From Noviherbaspirillum soli (GTDB lineage Bacteria; Pseudomonadota; Gammaproteobacteria; Burkholderiales; Burkholderiaceae_D): a stretch of 44,828 nucleotides of DNA. The stretch lies in NCBI RefSeq assembly GCF_015352955.1, contig NZ_JACYOX010000041.1, forward strand, positions 1 to 44,828, in the 5' to 3' direction. Positions 1 through 8,727 of this stretch are shown one piece after another (positions within the stretch are counted from its first letter, which is position 1; every line of letters starts with the position of its first letter). Made by a program: the position numbers and the translations under genes. The notes under the pieces are model-generated. The model had not been told where the DNA came from. It ran no database searches and worked only from the letters and a program-made list of their open reading frames with translations.

Positions 1-1
1 C

Positions 2-184
<183 letters not shown>

Positions 185-207
185 CGGGCATAACAGTATC
201 TACCGAC

Positions 208-465
208 GGGGCCTCCGCTTCCCGCAGCAATCCCGTAGGGCGTAATACCCCGCAGGGGCATTACGCGCAGGTCGAGCACGCAAACCGGCGGCAAAGAGCA
301 TCCTCGCAAACGCCCACGGTGCAATGCCCTTCGGGTATTGCACCCAAAGGGGCCTCCGCTTCCCGCAGCAATCCCGTAGGGCGTAATACCCCGCAGGGGC
401 ATTACGCGCAGGTCGAGCACGCAAACCGGCGGCAAAGAGCATCCTCGCAAACGCCCACGGTGCAA
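208..465. repeat. Direct repeat of a 117-bp palindrome-rich unit (period 141 bp)
   Basis: The segment 208-324 recurs at 349-465 with apparently perfect identity, separated by 24 bp. Each unit contains a stem-loop, CGTAATACCCC-GCA-GGGGCATTACG (241-265 and 382-406), with one mismatch in the stem. The junction forms a second stem-loop (318-344, GGTGCAAT...ATTGCACC), and a third weaker one closes the array (459-485, GGTGCAAC...GTTGCACC). This is REP/BIME-like architecture and is non-coding. It sits between an IS110 end and the 3' end of the LysR gene. The sequence between the transposase stop and 561 holds nothing else that I recognise. Confidence 0.75.
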
Positions 466-561
466 CGCACAGCGTATGTTGCACCATGCCGACTGTAGCC
501 CCGCCGGACCGGCCCGGGCAAGCGCATGCGCCCTGCCTCCGGGTCGGCTGATGTGATCGCC

Positions 562-1461
562 TCAAGCCGGCCCGCCAAACAGCCCGGCCAGCGTGCGCCG
601 CAGCCAGACATTGCCCGCATCCGCATGAAACCGTTCATGCCAGTGCTGCTTGACCGCATAGGAAGGCAGCTTGACCGGCGGCGGCAGCAAGCGTATCGCT
701 TCCTGCGACGCCAGCGTGTTGCCCAGCCGCCTCGGCACGATCACCAGCAGCTCGGTCTGCGCCACGATCCGGGACACGCCGAGGAAGCTGGGCAGGTGCA
801 ACACCACTTCCCGCTGCAGGCCCTGCTGCGCCAGTGTCCTGTCGACGATGGAATGGCCGGTGCCGGAACTGCCGACGACGATATGGGCTTCCTTCAGGAA
901 AGCGGCCTTGCCCAGTCTTTCCCCGATGCGGGGATGGTTCTTCGCCGCCAGGCAGACGAAGTCCTGGGTGAACAGCGTCTGTTGATAAAAGCCCGCCTCC
1001 AGGTCGGGCATGAAGCCGACCGCGATGTCGGCCTCGCCGCTTTCCAGCCGTCGCGGGCTATCGGTGGAAATCTTCTCGATCTCGATATGCACGCCGGGCG
1101 CCGCCTTGCGCAAATGATTGAGCAGCGTGGGCAGCAGCACGATCTCGCTGATGTCGGTGATCAGCAGGCGAAAGACGCGGCGCGCGCTGGCCGGGTCGAA
1201 GGCCTCGCGGGCGCCATGGGTGCGTTCCAGCATCGCCATCGCATCCCGCAGCGCCGGATAGATCCCGCTGGCGAACGGCGTCGGCTCCATGCCGCGCGAC
1301 GTGCGGCAGAACAGCCTGTCGCCGTAATGCCGGCGCAACTTGTTGAGCGCGATGCTGGCCGTGCCCTGCGCCATGCCGCGCCGCTCGGCCGCGCGCGACA
1401 CGCTGCCGGTCTTGTAGATCTCGTCGAACAGGTTGAGCCATTCCAGGTCCAGCTTGGCCAT
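562..1461 (-). CDS. LysR-type transcriptional regulator
   Basis: A protein of 299 residues with the usual LysR plan: an N-terminal winged helix-turn-helix (about residues 5-65, with SVSRAAERRGMAQGTASIAL as the HTH) and a C-terminal periplasmic-binding-like effector domain. It belongs to the NahR/NodD-like branch, in which the helix opens LDLEWLNLFDEIY. The start at 1461 is chosen over one 12 codons upstream because a GGGAAGGAAG Shine-Dalgarno precedes it by about 5 nt and the family starts there. It is divergent from the monooxygenase gene at 1603, the classical LysR arrangement, so it probably activates that gene in response to an aromatic acid. The effector is inferred only from the neighbour. 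Confidence 0.92.
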   Translation of the reverse strand: MAKLDLEWLNLFDEIYKTGSVSRAAERRGMAQGTASIALNKLRRHYGDRLFCRTSRGMEPTPFASGIYPALRDAMAMLERTHGAREAFDPASARRVFRLLITDISEIVLLPTLLNHLRKAAPGVHIEIEKISTDSPRRLESGEADIAVGFMPDLEAGFYQQTLFTQDFVCLAAKNHPRIGERLGKAAFLKEAHIVVGSSGTGHSIVDRTLAQQGLQREVVLHLPSFLGVSRIVAQTELLVIVPRRLGNTLASQEAIRLLPPPVKLPSYAVKQHWHERFHADAGNVWLRRTLAGLFGGPA

Positions 1462-1483
1462 GCAGCTTCCTTCCCTCACCATT

Positions 1484-1498
1484 ATTGAAAAATACAAT
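1484..1498. promoter_or_regulatory. Candidate LysR-binding site (ATTG-N7-CAAT, T-N11-A)
   Basis: In the divergent intergenic gap there is a 15-bp dyad, ATTGAAAAATACAAT, whose inner T (1485) and A (1497) satisfy the T-N11-A LysR box. It lies 23 bp upstream of the LysR start and about 105 bp upstream of the monooxygenase start. Assignment to this regulator is positional inference. Confidence 0.4.
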
Positions 1499-1602
1499 CC
1501 GGCATATTAAGCCACGCGCTTGACGGAATAATAGGCGGAGCCGAAACTCGCTCTCCATTCAGCCAGCAACACAAAGCCGCTTCCGCGGCGATTGGAGACA
1601 AC

Positions 1603-2823
1603 ATGCAGCAGACATCCGAACCCCTTCCCGTACTGGTCGCCGGCGGCGGCATCGGCGGCCTGGCGGCCGCGCTGGCCCTGGTGCGCCAGGGCTTTGCGGT
1701 CAAGGTGCTGGAACAGGCGGCGCAGCTGGGCGAGATCGGCGCCGGCATCCAGCTCGGGCCGAACGCGTTTTCCGCGTTCGATGCGCTGGGCATGGGCGAG
1801 AAGGCGCGCGGCCGGGCCGTCTATATCGACGAAATGGTGATGCATGACGCGCTCGATGAAACCCTGGTTGGCCGCATTCCCACCGGCGAGGCATTCCGCC
1901 AGCGCTTCGGCAACCCCTACGCGGTGATCCACCGCGCCGATGTCCACATGTCGCTGCTGGAAGGCGTAAGGGAATCGGGCCTGGTGGAACTGCTGACGTC
2001 CACCGCGGTGCAGCGGGTGGAGCAGGACGAGACCGGCGTCACGGTCTTCGACGGCGCCGGCAACCGGCACCGCGGCCTGGCGCTGATCGGCGCTGATGGC
2101 GTGAAGTCGGCGGTACGGCGCCAGTATGTCGGCGACGAGGCGCGGGTCTCGGGCCACGTGGTCTACCGCGCCGTGGTAGACCGCGAGAACTTCCCGGCCG
2201 ACCTGCGCTGGAACGCGGCCAGCATCTGGGTCGGGCCGAATTGCCACCTGGTGCACTATCCGCTGCGCGGCGGCGAGCAGTACAACGTCGTGGTGACCTT
2301 CCACAGCCGCGAGAAGGAGGAGTGGAGCGTGCGCGAAGGCAGCCGCGAGGAAGTGCAGAGTTATTTCGAAGGCATCTGCCCGAAGGCACGCCAGCTGATC
2401 GACCTGCCCAGGGACTGGAAGCGCTGGGCCACTGCCGACCGCGAGCCGATCGCCCAATGGAATTTCGGCCGAGTCACGCTGCTGGGCGACGCCGCCCATG
2501 CCACGCTGCAGTACCTTGCCCAGGGCGCCTGCATGGCGCTGGAAGACGCGGTCACGCTGGGCGAAGCGCTGCGGGTGAACGGCAACGACATCGGCAAGGC
2601 CTTCGACCTGTACCAGCGCTCACGGGTGGCGCGCACCGCGCGGGTGGTGCTGTCGGCCCGGGAGATGGGCCGCATATTCCACGCCAAGGGCGTGGAGCGC
2701 CTGGTGCGCAACGACCTGTGGAAGGGCCGCACGCCGGAACGCTTCTACGACGCGATGGAATGGTTATATGGCTGGAATGTGGGCAATTGCCTGGCTGACA
2801 GGCAAGGATTAAAGGGCCGGTAG
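1603..2823 (+). CDS. Probable 3-hydroxybenzoate 6-monooxygenase (FAD-dependent, group A)
   Basis: A protein of 406 residues, the normal length for single-component aromatic hydroxylases. The FAD-binding GGGIGG is at residues 14-19, the GADG motif of flavoprotein hydroxylases at about 163-166, and GDAAH at 295-299, followed by TLQYLAQGACMALEDA. The Q-Y-L-A-Q-G-A variant is typical of 3-hydroxybenzoate 6-hydroxylases (NagX/MhbM type) that make gentisate using NAD(P)H and O2 in the cytosol. Salicylate hydroxylase and related enzymes are close relatives and cannot be excluded. No gentisate dioxygenase or maleylpyruvate isomerase lies nearby, so downstream steps must be encoded elsewhere. It is divergent from a LysR gene that probably controls it. 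Confidence 0.8.
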   Translation: MQQTSEPLPVLVAGGGIGGLAAALALVRQGFAVKVLEQAAQLGEIGAGIQLGPNAFSAFDALGMGEKARGRAVYIDEMVMHDALDETLVGRIPTGEAFRQRFGNPYAVIHRADVHMSLLEGVRESGLVELLTSTAVQRVEQDETGVTVFDGAGNRHRGLALIGADGVKSAVRRQYVGDEARVSGHVVYRAVVDRENFPADLRWNAASIWVGPNCHLVHYPLRGGEQYNVVVTFHSREKEEWSVREGSREEVQSYFEGICPKARQLIDLPRDWKRWATADREPIAQWNFGRVTLLGDAAHATLQYLAQGACMALEDAVTLGEALRVNGNDIGKAFDLYQRSRVARTARVVLSAREMGRIFHAKGVERLVRNDLWKGRTPERFYDAMEWLYGWNVGNCLADRQGLKGR

Positions 2824-2940
2824 GGCTTGCCCTTTAAGTTGCTTTAATCCGCTTTAGTTAACCCTGCGCGATTGCCAGGTTCGGATGCTTGCCCGGCAAG
2901 CCAAGCGGGAGTGCATCACATGCCCGCCTGGCTACCGCGC

Positions 2941-3168
2941 CTACTTCGTTTCTTCCAGACCGCGCCCGGTCTTGTGCTGCAGCTCGTCGATCCGCTTCGA
3001 CGCATCGGCCTTGCTGAGCGTCTCGTCCATCTCCACGCCGGCTTCCTCCGACAGGGTTTTCAGATAGGACTTCTGCGCCCCGGTCATCGGCTCGTCGCCG
3101 GTGGTCCAGTCTTTCGGGTCCTTCACCATGTTGCTGTGATCGGCTTGGTCTTGGGTGTGCTTGTCCAT
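2941..3168 (-). CDS. DUF3072 family small protein, probably SOS-controlled
   Basis: A charged soluble protein of 75 residues. The segment KDPKDWTTGDEPMTGAQKSY followed by LKTLSEEAG and ASKRIDELQ is the signature of DUF3072, a family of unknown function; the protein is essentially only that domain. The start at 3168 is chosen over longer versions because CTGGAGAAATAC precedes it directly and because upstream codons would run through a LexA-type operator (3183-3202). The SAP-like pattern (a short helix pair ending KRIDEL) may hint at nucleic-acid interaction, but that is speculation. It appears monocistronic, and no terminator was recognised downstream. Confidence 0.85.
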   Translation of the reverse strand: MDKHTQDQADHSNMVKDPKDWTTGDEPMTGAQKSYLKTLSEEAGVEMDETLSKADASKRIDELQHKTGRGLEETK

Positions 3169-3182
3169 GTATTTCTCCAGAT

Positions 3183-3202
3183 TACTGTTTATATGTACAG
3201 TA
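3183..3202 (-). promoter_or_regulatory. LexA (SOS) box upstream of the DUF3072 gene
   Basis: The 20-mer TACTGTTTATATGTACAGTA has perfect 6-bp arms (TACTGT/ACAGTA) and fits the proteobacterial LexA consensus CTGT-N8-ACAG with an AT-rich core. It ends 15 bp upstream of the DUF3072 start codon, a position where LexA binding would occlude the promoter or the early transcript. Confidence 0.7.
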
Positions 3203-4105
3203 TTTGAAGGGTGGAGGTGGCGAAAGTTCCGCATTTTCATGGTCGATTTGAAATGAAGCGGTGGTAGCACCAGCCTCATAGGATGTGCGCCGGTCCCGAT
3301 AGGGGATGTAAAGCGCGACACGGAACTCAAGTCCTTCACTGCCAAGCCGTGGCATTGCGGGAATCAATATATCTCCGTTTGATGATTAATTGCTGAATGG
3401 AAATCCATTGCGGAGATGCTTAAGCAAATCTTAGGTAAATCTTTCCTGGAACAAGAGTAGAAAATTACCATTTGAATACTAGACAAACCCATATTTGACA
3501 TAGACAATCGGTTCCGCAGAGTCTATTGATAATAAACTTCGTGACATTCCTGATGACTTCGAAACCGACCACCTCCAGTGAAGCCGGCCTGTCGATTGTA
3601 CTTGTCAGACCCGAAACCGGCCTGAGCGGGCAAACTCTGCTTTCATTGAAGCGCCGCTGCGTTTTTCCCCCTTTTCTACGTGGTCCAGTGGACGACTGGT
3701 CATGTAGCGTGAAGCAGCAGCAGCGGCTAGGGCTGACCTGTGGCCTACCCGATTCCAGCCTGTGCCAAGGCATGATGTTTGGCTTGAAGCATGCCGCCTC
3801 GCAAGCCTTTTCGGCGCAATACGCAAATCTTAAGACTGTAATTTGTCCAGGACAGATATGGGCGGCGCTGGCGTTGCGCCGTCGACTGGTAAATTGCCTT
3901 GAATGCTTGATAAGCATGCTCCGCGCGCCGTGCGGCACGACTTTGAAAGCACTAAAGACATTGCACCGCTGCCTGAATTTTTACCCGGAAGTCGTGTGAC
4001 TTTTTATCAATCTCAGCTAAGGGAGGGAAGGCGGCAGTTGACATCGTAATACCTTGAAATCCATCTACAACTCATCAACTGATTCCAATTCTCTGGAGGA
4101 CGATC
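3203..4105. other. Gene-poor AT-richer stretch (about 0.9 kb)
   Basis: No convincing gene was found. Two antisense open frames of about 157 codons (3526-3999 plus, 3465-3938 minus) have no recognisable domain and no good ribosome site, and they overlap each other, so neither is called. A perfect -35-like TTGACA at 4038-4043 lies upstream of the fasciclin gene but has no good -10 at standard spacing. The base composition marks the left border of the AT-richer segment. Confidence 0.5.
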
Positions 4106-5035
4106 ATGCTACGCTGGATCACAGGATTTGTAAGTGCTTTGCTGCTAGCCTTCACGGCCGGTTGCGGTGGTGGAAGTGATGACCACCCCGGAAATGTCGT
4201 GCAAGTCGCCCAAGGCGACAGTCGTTTCAGTATCTTGGTCGAAGCGGTTCAGGCGGCTGGCCTGACCGATACATTGGCCGCACCCGGCCCGGCAACCGTA
4301 TTTGCGCCTACCAATGATGCATTTGCAGCGTTGCTCAGTGAGTTGGGGGTGACCAAGGAACAACTGCTGGCCAACAAGCCGTTGTTGACCGCGGTGCTCC
4401 AATACCATGTCGTGGCCGGGCAAATCCCGAGCAGTTCGGTTCCCCTGAACAAGGCCATCAATCCAGTCGGCGGCGGCTTTTTCAAGATCGACAAAGTCGG
4501 CGCCAGCCTGGTGATTACGGATGGACGCAATCGGACGAGCAAAATCGTCCAGGCCGATATTGCCGCCTCGAACGGTGTCATTCATGCCATCGATAAAGTG
4601 CTTCTGCCTGCCGACAAGACCATCGTGCAAACGGCCATTGCCACCCCTGACTTCAGCATCCTGGTTGAAGCCGTTACAGCCGCAGCGTTAGTTGACACAC
4701 TCAGCGCCCCTGGGCCTTACACGGTTTTCGCACTAACCAACGCCGCATTCGCATCGCTGTTAACGGAGTTGGGCCTCACCAAGGAGCAACTGCTGGCGAA
4801 TAAACCGCTGCTGACGAAAGTGCTGACCTACCACGTAGTTCCGGGACTGGTATTAAAAGGCAGTGTGCCTATCAATACGCCGATCAAGACCGTCGAGGGT
4901 GAGACGTTCACAGTCAGTCCGGCATTGGCGATCACGGATCAGCGTGGCCGACAGGCGAACATTGTCGCCACGGACGTGCTTGCCTCGAATGGCGTCATTC
5001 ACGTGTTGGACAAGGTGATTCTGCCCGCACCGTAA
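4106..5035 (+). CDS. Lipoprotein with two fasciclin (FAS1) domains
   Basis: A protein of 309 residues. A type II signal peptide ends in the lipobox LAFTAGC (Cys20), followed by a Gly/Ser/Asp linker, so the mature protein is probably anchored in an envelope membrane facing the periplasm or surface. Two FAS1 domains follow (about 33-165 and 170-308). Each has the TVFAPTNDAF-like (second copy TVFALTNAAF) motif, LLANKPLLT, the YHVV strand and a C-terminal DVLASNGVIHVLDKV-like end. FAS1 domains mediate adhesion or binding; the ligand is unknown. The start is supported by GGAGG 7 nt upstream. A strong stem-loop lies directly downstream. Confidence 0.9.
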   Translation: MLRWITGFVSALLLAFTAGCGGGSDDHPGNVVQVAQGDSRFSILVEAVQAAGLTDTLAAPGPATVFAPTNDAFAALLSELGVTKEQLLANKPLLTAVLQYHVVAGQIPSSSVPLNKAINPVGGGFFKIDKVGASLVITDGRNRTSKIVQADIAASNGVIHAIDKVLLPADKTIVQTAIATPDFSILVEAVTAAALVDTLSAPGPYTVFALTNAAFASLLTELGLTKEQLLANKPLLTKVLTYHVVPGLVLKGSVPINTPIKTVEGETFTVSPALAITDQRGRQANIVATDVLASNGVIHVLDKVILPAP

Positions 5036-5043
5036 GCGGGTCT

Positions 5044-5073
5044 GCGGTGGACGGCCAACGCGCCGTCCACCGC
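5044..5073 (+). terminator. Stem-loop terminator after the fasciclin gene
   Basis: GCGGTGGACGG pairs perfectly with CCGTCCACCGC (11 bp, extendable to 12). It starts 9 nt after the stop codon and is followed by TTCTGTCC, a poor U tract. It is probably a transcript end or a 3'-stabilising hairpin. Confidence 0.55.
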
Positions 5074-6101
5074 TTCTGTCCTGAAGCGTTCAACCAAAAT
5101 TGGCTTGCCTGGCCATTGCACGATGCGATCGTGAGCAGGCTGTGACCCTGACACGAAAAGAACAAGGTGTTGGAGCGTTGCCTTTGCAATCCGGTCAGAC
5201 TCGAAATTCGGACGCCCTGTATGCAACCCTCCTCTACCCCCGTTGGCTTTGGCATGCAGGAACATGTGCTTCAGGGGATAGGACCACGCCAGTCATAGGC
5301 GAACCCGACGCGTACCATGAACCTCTGCCGCGTCGCCCTCCAGTAAACGCACGCGGACTTTTGCCGTGCAAGCCCGCTCCAGCTCGGCACCAAATAACGC
5401 GGGACGACGCGTCTTCAAACTTGCATTGACTTGAAGTATCTTGGAAGGCGAAGACGATTGCGTGCTCATAGCCACGTTGAAACCATGTCCAGCCAAGGCG
5501 TGATAGCAACTGCTTCAGTTGATTATCGGTTCGTTTAAATTTAATCAATCGGTTAGGTACGCTACCCCCAGCCTTGGCTTGACGTCGCCTCCGATAAACA
5601 TCACAGCACTATTCCCTGATCGTTTACTACGCCGTAAAAATGGTTTCAGCCAGCGTTAACTGTTTGTTTTCTTCCGCTCTCCCGTATTCCTGCGCCGATG
5701 CTCTTGTTATCAGCCAATGAGTAAGTGCACAACCGCATCACAATTTATCAAAAAAATTTCCTAAAAGTAATTTTTGCGATATTATGGCTTTCATTTTGTG
5801 GCAGCCCACAAAAATTGTATTAAAAATCGCGCCAGATAATCCGCGCAGTGAATGAGCTTAGCCTGAGTAATGGGCTTTCCCGACATGTCCAAGGTATCTG
5901 ATTCAAAGGAAAGCGTCTTTTGATGTGATCATGACAAAAACGATAAGAAAGTCCCGGTTGCAGCGGTGCCATTTCCCATACCACGATCCAGCATGGCGAC
6001 CGTATCGATGAGGTCTGCGGCTGACCTGAGAGATTCCGGCTCGAGCGCTTGAAGACAGCCCGTCATCGTTTCACTGCTATCTGCTAGAAATAGCTATTAA
6101 C
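5074..6101. other. Long non-coding leader/intergenic region before the TonB receptor
   Basis: About 1 kb with no supported gene. It holds a dyad, TTTTGTGG-CAGC-CCACAAAA (5794-5813), in a very AT-rich patch (5740-5830) that is a reasonable place for a promoter or operator of the downstream signalling cassette. A minus-strand frame at 5929-6066 (45 codons, starting MTGCLQALEPESLRSAADLI) has protein-like composition but no ribosome site. It may be a decayed gene end and is not called. Confidence 0.4.
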
Positions 6102-8165
6102 ATGAATATTCTGCATCCCGACGTACCCTTTCGTGCATTTAAGAGAATGGCCCAACCAAGGTTGCCCAATTCCCTTCTCTTCGCTGCCATAACAGGCCTC
6201 ACTTTGTGCCGACCGGCGTTTGCCAATGATTCATCCGATCTGACTAGTCTGAGCCTCGATCAGATTTTTAACATGGAGATTGTGAGCGCTTCCAAGATTG
6301 CGCAGAAGGTGAGTGACGTGCCAGGGTCGGTTTCTGTCGTAACCGCCCAGGATATCAAGGATTACGGATACCAATCACTGGCGGATATTTTGCAGAGCAT
6401 GCGCGGCATATACGTCAGCTATGACCGCAACTATAGTTACATTGGTACCCGCGGCATCGGGCGCCCGGGAGATTTTAATACCCGGCTTCTGATATTAATT
6501 GACGGCAAGCGCACTAATGATGCCATATATGACACGGGTGCCGCCGGTACAGAATTTCCGATCGACGTTGAATTGATTGATCGGGTTGAATTTGTTCCAG
6601 GTCCCGGATCGGCAATATATGGCAGCAGCGCTTTTTTTGGCGTCATTAATGTCATCACCAAATCCGGGGCAAGCTTTCAGGGAGGCGAGCTCAGCGCTCG
6701 CTTTGGAAGCTACGATACCCGGTACGGGCGTGCTACGTACGGAAAAAAGCTCGATAATGGCATGGATTTCCTGATTAGCGCTTCAGGGCTCAACAGCAAG
6801 GGACAGGATCTGTATTTTCCTGAATTCGACAGTATCGAAAGCAATCATGGTGTCGCTCGCGGTCTCGATTATGACCGGTACAAAAAGCTCTTCGCCAAGG
6901 TGTCTGCGGGCGATTTCACGGTATCCGGATACCTGAGCCAGCGTACAAAGGGAATCCCGACCGCTTCCTATGGACAGCAATTCAACGATCCCCGGAGCCA
7001 AACAGTCGATGAATATGCTTCGGTCTATGCTTCCTACAAGCGAGAACTATCCAGAACGCTCGATTTATATGCCAACCTCAACCTGAACAGCTATCGATAC
7101 AGCGGCGCCTACGCTTATACGGCACAGAGTGACGTCCTCAATAAGGATCTCGGTAATGCGCAGTCACTGGGAGGGGAATTGCGCCTTGTTAGTACCGGCT
7201 TTCGGAATCATAAAATCATCTACGGGGCGGAATATAACAAAAGCTTCAAAAGGGATCAGCAAAATTATGATATCAATCCGTTCTACTCTTACCTAAAAAG
7301 CAACGTTCTGAAACATGGATCTGGCTTCTATGTCCAGGACGAGATACGGCTGCAGGAAAACCTGATCCTTAATCTGGGAATTCGCCGGGATATTGATGCG
7401 GAGGGTGGCGCCAGCAACAACCCTCGCATTGCCGTCATTTACAAAGCCACTCCGGAATTGGCGATCAAGGGTTTATACGGAACGGCATTTCGTACCGCCA
7501 ATGCTTATGAACGATATTACGCCACAACCGAAAGTCTTTATAAAACAAATCCCGATTTGAAGTCTGAAAAGATCCGCACGCAAGAGCTGATATTCGAGTA
7601 TTCGCCCGCTTATAACTTTAGAACCAGCGCATCACTGTTCCAATACCAGTTCAAGGATCTTATTTCGCTGACTACTGATGCTGCAGACGGGCTTCTGTAT
7701 TTTTCGAATATCGATGCGGCCAAAGCGCGAGGCCTGGAACTGGAGGCCGAGTGGGTTCGCGAAGGCGGGAGCCGGCTGAAAAGCAGCGCCAGCTTCCAAT
7801 ATGCCAACAGTGCTGGCAATGGGGAATGGCTGACTAATTCTCCACGCCAGATATTTAAATTGAACTACACCATGCCTTTTCTTGATAAGGCTTATCGTGC
7901 TGGCCTTGAATATCAGTTTACCAGCAAGCGAAAAACCCCAATCGGTGGCGAGGTCGGTGGCTTTGGAATCGTCAATCTCACCCTGGTAACGCAGAAATTC
8001 GCTAATAAGCTCGAGCTTTCTGCAAGCCTTTACAACCTGCTCGACAAAAGTTATATGGCTTCGCCCAGTGAAGAGCATTTTGACAATAGCAGCCCGCCCC
8101 GTTATTTGAATGGAATACAGCAGAACGGAAGGAATTTCCGAGTCGTTGCAACTTATAAATTTTGA
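6102..8165 (+). CDS. TonB-dependent outer-membrane receptor of a c-di-GMP cassette
   Basis: A protein of 687 residues. The signal peptide ends near PAFA-NDSS (about 42). The plug domain (about 55-190) shows VPGSVSVVTAQDIKDYGYQS and LLILIDGKRTND, then ELIDRVEFVPGPGSAIYGSS and FFGVINVITK, all classical plug motifs. The rest is a beta-barrel ending in aromatic Phe (VVATYKF), the outer-membrane assembly signal. No metal-ligand signature is recognisable, and the family also covers siderophore, cobalamin and catecholate receptors. The stop is 2 nt before the YfiR-like start, so translation is probably coupled. An alternative start at codon 16 exists; the ribosome site is weak at both. The gene is visibly AT-richer than the flanking metabolic genes. 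Confidence 0.88.
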   Translation: MNILHPDVPFRAFKRMAQPRLPNSLLFAAITGLTLCRPAFANDSSDLTSLSLDQIFNMEIVSASKIAQKVSDVPGSVSVVTAQDIKDYGYQSLADILQSMRGIYVSYDRNYSYIGTRGIGRPGDFNTRLLILIDGKRTNDAIYDTGAAGTEFPIDVELIDRVEFVPGPGSAIYGSSAFFGVINVITKSGASFQGGELSARFGSYDTRYGRATYGKKLDNGMDFLISASGLNSKGQDLYFPEFDSIESNHGVARGLDYDRYKKLFAKVSAGDFTVSGYLSQRTKGIPTASYGQQFNDPRSQTVDEYASVYASYKRELSRTLDLYANLNLNSYRYSGAYAYTAQSDVLNKDLGNAQSLGGELRLVSTGFRNHKIIYGAEYNKSFKRDQQNYDINPFYSYLKSNVLKHGSGFYVQDEIRLQENLILNLGIRRDIDAEGGASNNPRIAVIYKATPELAIKGLYGTAFRTANAYERYYATTESLYKTNPDLKSEKIRTQELIFEYSPAYNFRTSASLFQYQFKDLISLTTDAADGLLYFSNIDAAKARGLELEAEWVREGGSRLKSSASFQYANSAGNGEWLTNSPRQIFKLNYTMPFLDKAYRAGLEYQFTSKRKTPIGGEVGGFGIVNLTLVTQKFANKLELSASLYNLLDKSYMASPSEEHFDNSSPPRYLNGIQQNGRNFRVVATYKF

Positions 8166-8167
8166 AT

Positions 8168-8704
8168 ATGCCGACCAGATACGTGGCACGCCTTTTAGTC
8201 AAGACACTTATCGTGATGATCGGCGCGTTCCCCCTTTGTCCTGTCACGGCCCAGGTACCGAATGAGTACGCTGCAAAAGCTGCTTTCCTGTACAACGTTA
8301 TGCTTTTTAGCGCGTTTCCCGGTGCCGGCAATGGAACGATCCGTTTATGCGTTCTAGGTCGAGATCCTTTTTCCGGCGGATTGAATATGCTGGAAGGCAA
8401 GGAGATAGGTTCGTCCAAACTGACGATTGGCTATCCGCGCTCAAGTACCGAGGCATTCAAGCAATGCCAGGCCGTTTTCGTCGCTCTATCTGAAGCAGAT
8501 AATATATTGGCAATTGCCAATCTGGGAAAAGAGGCTGGCGTCATGACTATCAGCGATGTTGAAGGCAGCGCCCGAAAGGGAGTCATGGTCGAATTGTATA
8601 TCGAGAATAACAAGATTGCCTTCGAATTCAATAATGATTCAGCACATTCCGCCAAGATTTCATTGAGCTCGAAAGTAATTCGCCTCGCAAAATCCGTTTA
8701 TTAA
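8168..8704 (+). CDS. YfiR-family (DUF4154) periplasmic regulator
   Basis: A protein of 178 residues with a Sec signal peptide (cleavage near VTA-QVPN). The mature start EYAAKAAFLYNVMLFSAFP is the DUF4154/YfiR hallmark, followed by IRLCVLGRDPF, CQAVFVALSEA, the VMTISDVEG strand and a final SSKVIRLAK. Cys61 and Cys100 match two conserved YfiR positions. In Pseudomonas, YfiR is a periplasmic inhibitor of the inner-membrane diguanylate cyclase YfiN and responds to redox state and to YfiB. Here YfiB is absent and a TonB receptor sits upstream instead. ATG 8168 is preferred to the TTG two codons earlier. The CHASE8 protein it presumably binds follows after 23 nt. Confidence 0.85.
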   Translation: MPTRYVARLLVKTLIVMIGAFPLCPVTAQVPNEYAAKAAFLYNVMLFSAFPGAGNGTIRLCVLGRDPFSGGLNMLEGKEIGSSKLTIGYPRSSTEAFKQCQAVFVALSEADNILAIANLGKEAGVMTISDVEGSARKGVMVELYIENNKIAFEFNNDSAHSAKISLSSKVIRLAKSVY

Positions 8705-8727
8705 AACTTTACTATATTTCTTCACTG

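Noticed and set aside
208-465. CRISPR-like direct repeats
   Set aside because: Only two long copies with a 24-bp spacer and internal hairpins; this is a REP-type duplication, not a CRISPR array.
3526-3999. 157-codon plus-strand frame (and an overlapping minus-strand frame)
   Set aside because: No domain, no ribosome site, Cys/Ser/Leu-rich random-looking composition, and the two frames exclude each other.
6003-6056. Glycine-riboswitch-like 3' tail on the minus strand (GGAATCTCTCAGGT at 6024-6037)
   Set aside because: The short string matches the usual aptamer end, but the paired 5' GGAGAG strand and the GCCGAAGG core are missing, and no glycine-cleavage gene lies downstream on that strand. 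A covariance-model search would settle it; chance similarity is more likely.
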